Assembly: GCA_003577005.1 (NCBI GenBank)
Contig: QEUW01000299.1
Location: forward strand, 1 to 9,853
From: Chloroflexota bacterium
Lineage (GTDB): Bacteria > Chloroflexota > Anaerolineae > Caldilineales > Caldilineaceae
DNA: 9,853 bases
Reading direction: 5' to 3'
In this document: one piece after another, positions 1 to 7,030 of the stretch
Numbering within the stretch: the stretch's first letter is position 1
Layout: every line of letters starts with the position of its first letter
Program-made: the position numbers and the translations under genes
The notes under the pieces: model-generated
Told to the model about the DNA's origin: nothing
The model's database searches: none
The model's input: only the letters and a program-made list of their open reading frames with translations

Positions 1-24
1 TGATGCGCTTTTCCGTTGTTGTCG

Positions 25-44
25 GGGTGCCCACTCTGGGCCCC
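25..44 (+). other. Possible GC-rich hairpin in the leader of the first gene
   Basis: GCCCA (29-33) pairs perfectly with TGGGC (37-41) across a 3-nt loop. After one bulged T (28), GGG (25-27) pairs with CCC (42-44). No T-run follows, so this is not a typical intrinsic terminator. It could be the end of an upstream transcription unit or chance pairing in GC-rich DNA. Nothing else is recognisable in positions 1-56, and no promoter stands out. Confidence 0.25.
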
Positions 45-56
45 GTCATTGTTCAC

Positions 57-63
57 AAAAGGA
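57..63 (+). promoter_or_regulatory. Ribosome binding site that fixes the start of the Gfo/Idh/MocA gene
   Basis: AAAAGGA lies 9 nt before the ATG at 73. It supports that start over an in-frame upstream start near position 16, which would add 19 residues with no family resemblance. Confidence 0.7.
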
Positions 64-72
64 CGCTACCCT

Positions 73-1296
73 ATGAGCAAGAAATTTGGCATTGGCATCA
101 TCGGCTGTGGGGAGATTTCTGTCTCCCACTATCGCGCCTACCGGGAATTGGCGGATGAGTGCGAGATCGTGGCGCTCGCCGATGCCGTGGAAGCGGCGGC
201 TAAACGGCGAGCGCAGGAATTCGGCGTGGAGACGGTCTACACCAATTACCACGACCTGCTCGCCGACAAGCGGGTGGATGCCGTCGCCATCTGCACACCC
301 CACTATCTCCATGCACCGATGACCATCGCCGCTGCCAATGCCGGCAAACATGTACTGGTCGAGAAGCCCATGTGTATGAATGTGGGCGAAGTCCACGAGA
401 TGGTCTATGCCGCCAAAAAGAACGGCGTGCGGCTTACGATGTCGTCCGAACAGGTCAACCCGCGCCACCGCTGGATCAAGGAGCACGTGTTGCCGGAGAT
501 CGGGGACATTTCGTTCACTTATCTGGTTGATTTCTACTATCGCAACATCGCCTACTACGAAAAGGCGCGCTGGCGCGGCACGTGGGCGCGCGAAGGCGGC
601 GGCATCTTTGTCAACCAGGCCATCTATACCTGGGATACCTGGCAATGGTTGATGGGCGGCGTCGACACGGCCTACGGGTACTGGACCAATCTCCTCCACC
701 CCAACATCGAAGTCGAGGACATTGGCTATGGGCTGGTCAACTTTCGCAGCGGCGTCCACGGCAAATTCTTTGCAACCAGTATCTGTGAAGAACCAGAGGG
801 CACAGTCTGGATGCGCATCGCCGGCAGCAAGGGCGAAATCTTTGCTGTGCTGCCCTGGCTCTACACGATTGACTTTTCGCTACACGATAAGAGTGCGGAG
901 GAAGATCTGCGCGACGAAATGGAGACACACCTTGCCAATCTGCAAGGTCCCGGTCTGCAAAACTGGAACGACACCCACGACCGCCGCGTATTATTGCAGA
1001 TGCACGACATCATCCAGGCGGTGAAAGAGGACCGCGAGGTCACCATCAGCCCGGAAAGCTGTGGTGAATCGATGAAAATTCTCAACGGCATTCACTGGGG
1101 TGGTTGGAATCATGCTGAGGCATTCAGGAAGTGGACTTACACAAACTTTGAGTTGCCTCCACCAAGCAAACCGGGTACGCTACCCACGGTGGACGACTCC
1201 AAGCTGCAGAACTGGCGTGGTGGCAAGCTGGTGGAGACGTTGGTCAATCTTGTAAAAGATCCAGCGCCGACGCTGGCAGCGCCCTTCTTGAGTTGA
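73..1296 (+). CDS. Gfo/Idh/MocA family NAD(P)-dependent oxidoreductase
   Basis: The 407-residue protein is a cytoplasmic dehydrogenase of the glucose-fructose oxidoreductase / inositol dehydrogenase / MocA family, which oxidises or reduces hydroxyls of sugars, inositols and related compounds. Seen in the sequence: an N-terminal Rossmann fold with the GIIGCG loop at residues 8-13; an acidic residue (D37) at the end of the second strand, which favours NAD(H); the family motif EKP at 97-99 with catalytic K98; and the second-domain motif RxxWxREGGG followed by NQAIYTWD at 181-188. The usual His of inositol dehydrogenases is Tyr185 here, as in glucose-fructose oxidoreductase-like members. No signal peptide is visible. 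Length is at the long end of the family's usual 330-400. Substrate is unknown. The downstream SDR and aldolase suggest sugar or sugar-acid catabolism (inference). The start rests on the RBS at 57-63 and on family alignment. Confidence 0.93.
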   Translation: MSKKFGIGIIGCGEISVSHYRAYRELADECEIVALADAVEAAAKRRAQEFGVETVYTNYHDLLADKRVDAVAICTPHYLHAPMTIAAANAGKHVLVEKPMCMNVGEVHEMVYAAKKNGVRLTMSSEQVNPRHRWIKEHVLPEIGDISFTYLVDFYYRNIAYYEKARWRGTWAREGGGIFVNQAIYTWDTWQWLMGGVDTAYGYWTNLLHPNIEVEDIGYGLVNFRSGVHGKFFATSICEEPEGTVWMRIAGSKGEIFAVLPWLYTIDFSLHDKSAEEDLRDEMETHLANLQGPGLQNWNDTHDRRVLLQMHDIIQAVKEDREVTISPESCGESMKILNGIHWGGWNHAEAFRKWTYTNFELPPPSKPGTLPTVDDSKLQNWRGGKLVETLVNLVKDPAPTLAAPFLS

Positions 1297-1346
1297 GGCA
1301 TTGTAGCAAGCACTTTGGTCCTTTGCGCCGGTGCACAAGGGCAGAG

Positions 1347-1373
1347 TCTGCGAAGTCTGCGCAATCTGCGGAT
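1347..1373. repeat. Three tandem 9-bp units in the spacer between the first two genes
   Basis: The units are TCTGCGAAG, TCTGCGCAA and TCTGCGGAT, that is, TCTGCG plus three variable bases. They lie in the 147-bp spacer 1297-1443. The frame is open through the repeat towards the SDR gene, but the peptide it would encode does not resemble an SDR N-terminus, so it is treated as non-coding. The unit resembles the TTCTGCGTTC piece of the repeat at 4375-4430, which suggests related repeat families (inference). Confidence 0.6.
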
Positions 1374-1427
1374 CAAAATCTCAACGGATCCCAGAAAGCC
1401 ATCATGCAGATTCTGCCCTGCTGTCAA

Positions 1428-1434
1428 GGAAGGT
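1428..1434 (+). promoter_or_regulatory. Ribosome binding site of the SDR gene
   Basis: GGAAGGT ends 9 nt before the ATG at 1444. It selects that codon over the longer frame opening at a TTG at 1315, which would add 43 residues encoded partly by the repeat at 1347-1373. Confidence 0.7.
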
Positions 1435-1443
1435 AACACCAAC

Positions 1444-2310
1444 ATGCGGATGAAAGACAAGGTAGCCCTGATCACCGGCGGCAACGGCGGGATAGGTCGC
1501 AGCATCGCCGAACTAGCCGTCGCCGAAGGAGCCAGGGTGGTCATCACTGGACGGAACGTGGCGCGCGGCGAGGAGACAATACGGGCCTTGCACGCAGCCG
1601 GGGGCCAGGCTATTTTTGTGGCAGCCGACCTGAGCCTGGAAGAGCAGGCCCGGCAGGTGGTTGAGCGGGCTATCGCCGAATTTGGCGTGCTCCATGTGGT
1701 GGTCAACAACGCTGGCGCCGGGGCGCAAAAGTCGGGTGTCCAGCCGGAGGATGGGCCGGGCGTGCGCTGGGACAAGCTCGTCGGCGCCAACTTTACTTCC
1801 ACCTATCTGGTTTCGGCCTACGCCATGCCCGAGCTGCGCAAGGCCAGCGGTGGGGCGATTGTCAACATCTCGTCGACGGCGGCGGTGCATGGCAACTACG
1901 GTATCTACGGCGCGGCCAAGGCCGGCGTCGAGGGGCTGACCCGCAGTCTGGCAGTGGAGTACGCACCCTATGGGATTCGGGTCAATTGTGTCAGCCCTGG
2001 CTGGATCAAGACGGCGGTCACCATTCCTGAGGGTCTCTCAACGCCAGAAGAGCAGGCCCGGCGCAAAGCGTGGGAGGAGACTACCTCCCTCCTAGGGCGG
2101 ATGGGGCGCCCCGACGAGATCGCGCAGGCTGTGCTCTTTCTGGCGTCGGACCAGGCGTCGTTTATCACCGGAGCCACGCTCATTGTCGATGGCGGGTTGA
2201 CGATCATCGATCCCACCGCCGAGGCCTGGTTGGAGACTGTGGGCGCTGACAAGTTCAAATCGCAGCAGACAACAACCAGACAGGATAATAGTGGCTCTAC
2301 AAGTACATAA
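1444..2310 (+). CDS. Classical short-chain dehydrogenase/reductase (SDR)
   Basis: The 288-residue NAD(P)-dependent oxidoreductase has a single Rossmann fold. Classical SDR motifs are all present: TGGNGGIG at residues 11-18 (cofactor loop), D62 in the AADLS segment, NNAG at 88-91, and the catalytic set N116, S143/S144, Y155 and K159 (YxxxK), followed by the PG motif at 185-186 and VDGG at 248-251. Strand 2 ends in TGR (35-37) with no acidic residue, which suggests NADP(H) preference (inference). The protein runs about 37 residues past VDGG, longer than the usual 245-260-residue enzyme; the end is rich in Ser, Thr and Gln. Family members oxidise sugars, reduce ketones or act in lipid synthesis, so the substrate is not determined. 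Next to an HpcH/HpaI aldolase, a sugar dehydrogenase role is reasonable. The start is set by the RBS at 1428-1434. Confidence 0.95.
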   Translation: MRMKDKVALITGGNGGIGRSIAELAVAEGARVVITGRNVARGEETIRALHAAGGQAIFVAADLSLEEQARQVVERAIAEFGVLHVVVNNAGAGAQKSGVQPEDGPGVRWDKLVGANFTSTYLVSAYAMPELRKASGGAIVNISSTAAVHGNYGIYGAAKAGVEGLTRSLAVEYAPYGIRVNCVSPGWIKTAVTIPEGLSTPEEQARRKAWEETTSLLGRMGRPDEIAQAVLFLASDQASFITGATLIVDGGLTIIDPTAEAWLETVGADKFKSQQTTTRQDNSGSTST

Positions 2311-2382
2311 GCGTGAGTTCAGACGTCTGAATGGCGTGTACGAATAACTGCTTCAATTTGTCTGTGGATTGGGTATTGTAGT

Positions 2383-2496
2383 GGTTAGCTGTACTGACAG
2401 ATGAGGTAAGAGAGCTTAATGGGAGGTGCAACGCACTTTTCAAGTGCATCGCACCTGTAGCACCGTATCTAACCTGATGTGTTAATACAGTTAGCT
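2383..2496. repeat. 114-bp imperfect palindrome, MITE-like, shares its core with 9554-9587
   Basis: The core is AGGTGCAACGCACTT (2424-2438), loop TTC, then AAGTGCATCGCACCT (2442-2456), pairing at 13 of 15 positions. Symmetry continues outward: 2400-2413 against 2466-2479 matches at 10 of 14, and 2383-2399 against 2480-2496 at 12 of 17. All share nearly the same centre (about 2440). GTTAGCT also occurs directly at both ends (2384-2390, 2490-2496). It contains no coding frame of note. The 10-mer TGTACTGACA (2390-2399) and the hairpin recur at 9521-9587 with almost the same spacing. The overall shape fits a decayed non-autonomous palindromic element (inference). It fills most of the 214-bp spacer 2311-2524 and ends 28 bp before the aldolase start. 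Confidence 0.75.
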
Positions 2497-2524
2497 AAAA
2501 GGAATGGTTGGGATTGGATTGTTT

Positions 2525-3307
2525 ATGACTATGCGAGGCAATCGTACTAAAACATTACTACGCCAAGGCAAAACCGTGATCGGCTGCTGGTTGGAAGAGG
2601 TGCGCACCCCAGCCATAACACACCTGCTCGCCGCGGCCGGGCTTGATTTCCTGATCGTGGACATGGAGCATGGTGCGTACAACATGGAGACGATGGCCGA
2701 CATCGTGCGCATGGCCCGGCTGGTGGAGATCACACCCATCGTGCGCGTGCCCGACCTGACATGGGAGCGAGTCGGCCGTATCCTCGATGCCGGGGCGCAG
2801 GGCTTGATGCTGCCGCGGGTGGAGACGCCTGACCAGGTGCGCAACTTTATGGCCTATCTCAAGTACCCGCCCGCCGGTCGTCGCGGCATGGCCTCTGGTC
2901 TCGGCAACACCGACTTTCGCTGGGTGACAACACCGGAGTATATTGCTCATGCCAATGAGGAGACGCTTGTTATCATCCAGATCGAAAACAGCACCGCAGT
3001 AGCCAATCTGACCGGCCTGGCGCAAGTGCCAGGTGTAGATGTTTTCTTTATCGGCCCGGAGGACCTCTCCATCTCGATGGGTTTCGCCGGGCAACAAGGC
3101 CATCCCCAAGTGCAGGAGACGATCAGCCAGATCATTGCTACCACCAGGCAACACAACATCGCTCCGGGCATTCACACCAGCGACCTCGCCGCGATCGGGC
3201 CGCTCCACGAGCAAGGCGTGCGTTTTATCGCCTACGCGTCGGACATCGAGTTTATCTACAACGGGGCTGCCCAGGGCGCCCAGACTTTGAAAGAGAGCCA
3301 GCCATGA
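2525..3307 (+). CDS. HpcH/HpaI family class II aldolase
   Basis: This 260-residue protein belongs to the pyruvate-dependent class II aldolases (HpaI, 2-keto-3-deoxy-L-rhamnonate and 2-dehydro-3-deoxyglucarate aldolases). These cleave 2-keto-3-deoxy acids to pyruvate plus an aldehyde with a divalent metal. Seen in the sequence: DMEHG with H49 (general base position), VRVP with R74 (pyruvate carboxylate), the LPRVET strand at 96-101, metal ligands E154 in QIEN and D180 in GPEDLS, and GIHTSD further on. All expected active-site residues are present. Three starts are possible: 2504 (AAAAGGA directly abuts it, too close to serve), 2525 (GGA 6 nt upstream, chosen) and 2531 (closest to the usual family N-terminus). 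The stop overlaps the next start as ATGA. The substrate aldehyde cannot be inferred. Confidence 0.93.
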   Translation: MTMRGNRTKTLLRQGKTVIGCWLEEVRTPAITHLLAAAGLDFLIVDMEHGAYNMETMADIVRMARLVEITPIVRVPDLTWERVGRILDAGAQGLMLPRVETPDQVRNFMAYLKYPPAGRRGMASGLGNTDFRWVTTPEYIAHANEETLVIIQIENSTAVANLTGLAQVPGVDVFFIGPEDLSISMGFAGQQGHPQVQETISQIIATTRQHNIAPGIHTSDLAAIGPLHEQGVRFIAYASDIEFIYNGAAQGAQTLKESQP

Positions 3308-4368
3308 GCGCAACACCGCAGGTGATCGCCGTCGAGCCGCTGCGCCAGTTCTGCGCCGCTGCCTTTGAACGGGTCGGGGCGCCTGGCGCAGATGCCGCGC
3401 TGGTGGCCGACACGCTGGTAGAGGCGGACTTGCGCGGGGTCCACTCGCATGGCGTCTGGTGGGTCAGGAGCTATACGGAGCGGCTGCGGCGCAGGGGTTC
3501 AAACCCGCGTCCCAATCTGCGCGTAGTACGCGAGACCCCGGCCATGCTCCTCCTCGACGCCGACGGGGCATTAGGTCAGGTGGCGAGTGCGCGAGCCATG
3601 CATCTTGCCATGGAGAAGGCGCAGGCCGGGGGTGTAGGTGTGGCCGCGGTGTGCAACTCCAATCACTTTGGCGCCGCGGCTTACTACGCGCAAATGGCTG
3701 CCCAGGCGAACCAGATCGGCTTTGCCACCACCGACGCCGAACCGACCATGGCCCCCTGGGGCGGTGCAGGGAAACTGGTAGTAGGTAACAATCCACTAGC
3801 CTACGCCATCCCCGTGGATGAGGATTTTACAATGGTCCTCGACATGGCGCAGAGCGTTGTGGCCTGGGGCAAGATCTTTCTGGCCGCCCAGCGCGGGGAA
3901 AAGATTCCATCCACCTGGGCGCTCAACGCCGCCGGCGAACCCACCAAAGACCCCCACGAGGCGATGGCAGGCGTATTGCTGCCGGTGGGTGGATATAAGG
4001 GCTACGGAATGGCGCTGGTGATGCAAGTGTTGAGCAGCGTGCTCAGCGGCAGCACCTTTGGCCCGACCATGCCCCCCATGGCCGACCCCAGCACCCCCCA
4101 GGGTCACGGCCACTTCTTTTTTGCGCTGAATATCGAACACTTCATCCCGCTGGAGGAGTTTCGCCGTAGCATGGCGCAGGTGATGGCGGAGCAGCGCGCC
4201 GCGCCGCTGGCGAAAGGCGTTGAACGCGTCTATCTCCCAGGCGAGATCGAGCATCTCAAGCGACAAGAGCGGCTGCAAAAAGGCATCCCCCTGGAAGCTT
4301 ACGTGGTAGAGGCCTTACGCCAGGTCGGCAGCGAGTTGGCGCTGGAGACGAGTGAGTTACGCGGGTAG
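3304..4368 (+). CDS. Ldh_2 (malate/L-lactate dehydrogenase-like) family oxidoreductase
   Basis: This 354-residue protein belongs to the Ldh_2 family, which is unrelated to ordinary Rossmann-type lactate dehydrogenases. Known members include ureidoglycolate dehydrogenase, 2,3-diketo-L-gulonate reductase, delta1-piperideine-2-carboxylate reductase and archaeal malate dehydrogenase; they reduce 2-keto acids or cyclic imines with NAD(P)H. Visible motifs: DLRGVHSHG with H49, NSNHFGAA with H121, GNNPLAYAIP, and GGYKGYGMAL with K232. One small departure is WALNAAG where many relatives have WALDxDG. The start codon overlaps the aldolase stop by 4 bp, so translation is coupled, and the enzyme may act on the keto acid feeding or leaving the aldolase (inference). 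Its stop lies 6 bp before the convergent repeat at 4375-4430. Confidence 0.92.
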   Translation: MSATPQVIAVEPLRQFCAAAFERVGAPGADAALVADTLVEADLRGVHSHGVWWVRSYTERLRRRGSNPRPNLRVVRETPAMLLLDADGALGQVASARAMHLAMEKAQAGGVGVAAVCNSNHFGAAAYYAQMAAQANQIGFATTDAEPTMAPWGGAGKLVVGNNPLAYAIPVDEDFTMVLDMAQSVVAWGKIFLAAQRGEKIPSTWALNAAGEPTKDPHEAMAGVLLPVGGYKGYGMALVMQVLSSVLSGSTFGPTMPPMADPSTPQGHGHFFFALNIEHFIPLEEFRRSMAQVMAEQRAAPLAKGVERVYLPGEIEHLKRQERLQKGIPLEAYVVEALRQVGSELALETSELRG

Positions 4369-4374
4369 CATCTA

Positions 4375-4430
4375 AACATAGAACGCAGAACGGGTGCTCG
4401 TTGAGTCTCTATGTTCCGCGTTCTGCGTTC
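4375..4430. repeat. Inverted repeat between the convergent gene sets
   Basis: GAACGCAGAACG (4381-4392) pairs perfectly with CGTTCTGCGTTC (4419-4430) over a 26-nt loop. A competing pairing joins AACATAGA (4375-4382) to TCTATGTT (4408-4415). The unit GAACGYA resembles that of the repeat at 9499-9640. The right arm reaches two bases into the hemL stop codon. The structure could separate the converging transcripts, but neither side has a T-run, so I do not call it an intrinsic terminator. Confidence 0.7.
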
Positions 4431-5718
4431 ATGAAAGCGTAGCAAATGAGCGCGCCGCAGCGATGATGGTTTCCTCAATCTCGTCGGCGCCGTGAGCAGT
4501 TGAGAGAAATCCAGCCTCAAACTGTGATGGCGCCAGATAGACACCGTTCTCCAACATAGCTCGGAAGAAAGCCGCGTATTTCTGTGTGTCGGCCTGTTTG
4601 GCTGTGCTCCAGTTGACCACCGGCCCCGCAGTGAAGAACAGGCCAAACATCGTTCCGATGCGTTGGGCCGAGATCGTCACGCCGGCATCCTCAGCGGCGA
4701 GCGTCAGCCCTTCCAGCAGCTTTTGGCCGGCCAGTTCGAGTTGCTGCCAGGTGCGCGGCGCTTGTAAGATTTTGAGTGTCTCGATACCCGCCACCATCGC
4801 CAGCGGGTTGCCGGAGAGCGTGCCTGCCTGGTACATGGGACCGACCGGCGCTACCATCTCCATGATCTCGCGGCGGCCCCCGTAGGCCCCTACCGGTAGC
4901 CCGCCCCCGATGACTTTGCCGAGCGTTGTCAGGTCAGGCTTGATATTGTAGAGCGTCTGCGCCCCGCCAGGGTGGACGCGAAAGCCGGTCATCACCTCGT
5001 CGAAGATGAGCAGCGCGCCATCTGCCGCAGTCACTGAGCGCAAGCCATCGAGGAAGCCGGGCAACGGTGCCACCAACCCCATGTTGCCCACCACCGGCTC
5101 GACAATGACCGCCGCAATCTGACCAGGGAACTCCTCGAAGAGCCGTTCGACCGCAGCCAGGTCGTTGTAGGGCGCAGTCAACGTATCGGCCACGGTGGCC
5201 GCCGGCACGCCGGGCGAATCGGGCAGCCCCAGCGTCGCCACGCCCGAACCGGCCTGCACCAACAGCGTATCAGCGTGGCCGTGGTAATTCCCCTCGAATT
5301 TGACGATCTTGCTACGTCCTGTAAATGCCCGCGCCAGCCGCAGTGCGGTCATGGTCGCCTCGGTGCCTGAATTGACAAAACGCATCATCTCGATGTTGGG
5401 CATGAGCTGTGTAACGAGCTGCGCCAGTTCAACCTCGTGGGGATTGGGCGCCCCGTAGCTAGTTCCTTTGTCAATGGCGCTGTGCAGCGCTGTTGCAATG
5501 CGAGGGTGGGCATGGCCCAGGATCAACGGCCCCCACGACAAGACATAATCGACATAGCGGTTGCCATCCACATCGACCAGATAGGCGCCGTCCCCGCGCT
5601 CGATAAAGAGTGGCTGCCCTCCCACGGCTCGAAAAGCGCGGACCGGCGAGTTGACGCCACCAGGCAACAGATTGACGGCTTCGGCAAAGAGCGCTTTGGA
5701 GCGTTCGATGTTAAGCAT
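4429..5718 (-). CDS. hemL: Glutamate-1-semialdehyde 2,1-aminomutase
   Basis: This PLP enzyme moves the amino group of glutamate-1-semialdehyde to give 5-aminolevulinate, the second step of the C5 tetrapyrrole pathway. At 429 residues it has the standard length and is complete. Seen in the sequence: the N-terminal [11 protein letters not shown] at 19-29, [12 protein letters not shown] at 61-72, NSGTEA at 116-121 (phosphate binding), [10 protein letters not shown] at 141-150, the gating loop from G157 to P172, DEVMTGFR at 240-247 with D240 for the PLP ring nitrogen, and the Schiff-base lysine K268 in [11 protein letters not shown]. It is the last gene of the haem cluster. Its ATG lies inside the end of hemA (8-bp overlap), which allows direct hand-over of the unstable semialdehyde from HemA (known for this pair). 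Its stop codon touches the inverted repeat at 4375-4430. Confidence 0.98.
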   Translation of the reverse strand: MLNIERSKALFAEAVNLLPGGVNSPVRAFRAVGGQPLFIERGDGAYLVDVDGNRYVDYVLSWGPLILGHAHPRIATALHSAIDKGTSYGAPNPHEVELAQLVTQLMPNIEMMRFVNSGTEATMTALRLARAFTGRSKIVKFEGNYHGHADTLLVQAGSGVATLGLPDSPGVPAATVADTLTAPYNDLAAVERLFEEFPGQIAAVIVEPVVGNMGLVAPLPGFLDGLRSVTAADGALLIFDEVMTGFRVHPGGAQTLYNIKPDLTTLGKVIGGGLPVGAYGGRREIMEMVAPVGPMYQAGTLSGNPLAMVAGIETLKILQAPRTWQQLELAGQKLLEGLTLAAEDAGVTISAQRIGTMFGLFFTAGPVVNWSTAKQADTQKYAAFFRAMLENGVYLAPSQFEAGFLSTAHGADEIEETIIAAARSFATLS

Positions 5719-7003
5719 GGTTCTCCTTATCCCCCAAAACTTCCGCTTCCCGCTCTAACCCAAACAGCTCGCGCAAGGTTTCAGCGTATTCATCGGCATT
5801 ATCGGCAGTAGCCTTCTTTTTGAGGCGCACAGTCGGTTCGTGGAGCAACTGGTTGACCAGCGCCCGCGAAAGATGCTGGACGTGGGTCAGAATCTGCGGG
5901 TCCACATCACCCAGAAAGCGCATGGTGCGCGCCAGTTCCCGCTGGCGGATGCGCTCGGCCTTCTGGCGCAGGTCCAGGATCACCGGCTTGATAGCCAGCT
6001 CCTGCACTTGCCGTTCCCACTGAGCCAACGCCTCAGCGATGATCGCTTCGACGCGGGGGATCTCACGCTGCCGGGCGCTCAGCGCTTCATCCAGGGTGCC
6101 GCGCAGGTCGTCTACATCAAAGAGATGTACGCCGGGCAGAGCCGCCACGTCTGGGTTGATGTTACGAGGCACGGCCAGATCGACCAACACAAAGGGGCGG
6201 TTACTGCGTGCCCGCTGCGCCTGGTCGATCAGCGCAGCGTCGATGAGCGGGACTGAAGAACTCGCCGCCGTAAAGACCACATCGGCATGGATGAGAGCCT
6301 CCGCCAGTTCGTCGAGCGAATACGCCTGCCCACCCCATTGTTCGGCTGCGGCCTGGGCCTTGGCCACCGTGCGATTCGCCAGGTCGATCTGGCCGGTGTT
6401 GCGGCTGCGCAGCGTCTTGACCGTCAAGCGCCCCATCTCACCCAATCCCACCACCAGGACATGGCGGCCGGCCAGATCACCGGTAACAGACTGGGCCAGG
6501 GCAATCGCCACAGAACTGATGCTGGCCGGGTTGGTGCTGATGGCTGTCTCGCTACGCGCCCGTTTGCCGGCCTCGATGCCTATGCGAAGGAGGAGCGCCA
6601 GGTGCGGACCGGTCTGTTGCGCCGCCTGGGCTGCCTGATAGGCGTCGCTAATTTGCCCCAAGATCTGCGGCTCACCCAGCACCAGCGACTCCAGACCTGT
6701 CGCTACCCGGCAAAGATGTTCCACGGCGGCAAGCCCGCTGTGGTAATAGGTATGTGTCTCCAACGCTGCGGGCGGAACGCCATGAGCGTGCGCAAGTAGC
6801 TCCAACAGCAAATGTTCGCCGTCGGTCACATCGGCGGCGAGATAGGCGTAGAGTTCCACCCGGTTGCAGGTCGAAACGACCGCGATCTCTTCAATGGCCG
6901 GGTTGCGCTGGGCGAAGAGCTGCGCTCCACTCACGCATTCGCGCAGTTCGACGCCGGCAGTTTGATGGCTAAGGCCTAGACAGACTAGTCGTGACATCTG
7001 CAT
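5711..7003 (-). CDS. hemA: Glutamyl-tRNA reductase
   Basis: This enzyme reduces glutamyl-tRNA(Glu) to glutamate-1-semialdehyde with NADPH, the first committed step of C5 haem synthesis. The 430 residues match the family length. Seen in the sequence: GLSHQTA at 10-16; the catalytic cysteine C46 in [27 protein letters not shown] at 103-118; the NADPH-binding GLGEMG at 186-191 (GAGEMG in many relatives); and a helical C-terminal dimerisation region with many charged residues. The first ATG (7003) was chosen; a second lies two codons in. The Shine-Dalgarno match is weak. HemY's stop is 27 bp upstream and hemL overlaps the end, so the three read as one transcription unit. In many bacteria HemA is the point of haem feedback control; no control signal is visible here. 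Confidence 0.97.
   Translation of the reverse strand: MQMSRLVCLGLSHQTAGVELRECVSGAQLFAQRNPAIEEIAVVSTCNRVELYAYLAADVTDGEHLLLELLAHAHGVPPAALETHTYYHSGLAAVEHLCRVATGLESLVLGEPQILGQISDAYQAAQAAQQTGPHLALLLRIGIEAGKRARSETAISTNPASISSVAIALAQSVTGDLAGRHVLVVGLGEMGRLTVKTLRSRNTGQIDLANRTVAKAQAAAEQWGGQAYSLDELAEALIHADVVFTAASSSVPLIDAALIDQAQRARSNRPFVLVDLAVPRNINPDVAALPGVHLFDVDDLRGTLDEALSARQREIPRVEAIIAEALAQWERQVQELAIKPVILDLRQKAERIRQRELARTMRFLGDVDPQILTHVQHLSRALVNQLLHEPTVRLKKKATADNADEYAETLRELFGLEREAEVLGDKENHA
5723..5728 (-). promoter_or_regulatory. Ribosome binding site of hemL, inside hemA
   Basis: Read on the minus strand this is AAGGAG, 4 nt before the hemL ATG. It lies within the last codons of hemA, consistent with coupled translation, and it decides the hemL start. 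Confidence 0.75.
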
Positions 7004-7030
7004 TGTACGATCATTCCATGACGGTGTGTA

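Noticed and set aside
46..759. Long minus-strand open frame opposite the Gfo/Idh/MocA gene (237 codons)
   Set aside because: It is a mirror of a GC-rich gene with full family motifs on the plus strand; its translation shows no recognisable fold.
1137..1802. Minus-strand open frame of 221 codons across the first spacer and SDR start
   Set aside because: It overlaps two real genes and a repeat, is rich in Arg/Ser/Pro as expected for a shadow frame, and has no motif.
2359..2379. Possible promoter (TTGTCT and TATTGT) before the palindromic element
   Set aside because: The boxes are only 9 bp apart, far from the 16-18 bp needed, so there is no support.
4375..4430. Intrinsic bidirectional terminator
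   Set aside because: The hairpin has a 26-nt loop and neither strand has a T-run after the stem, so it is listed as a repeat.
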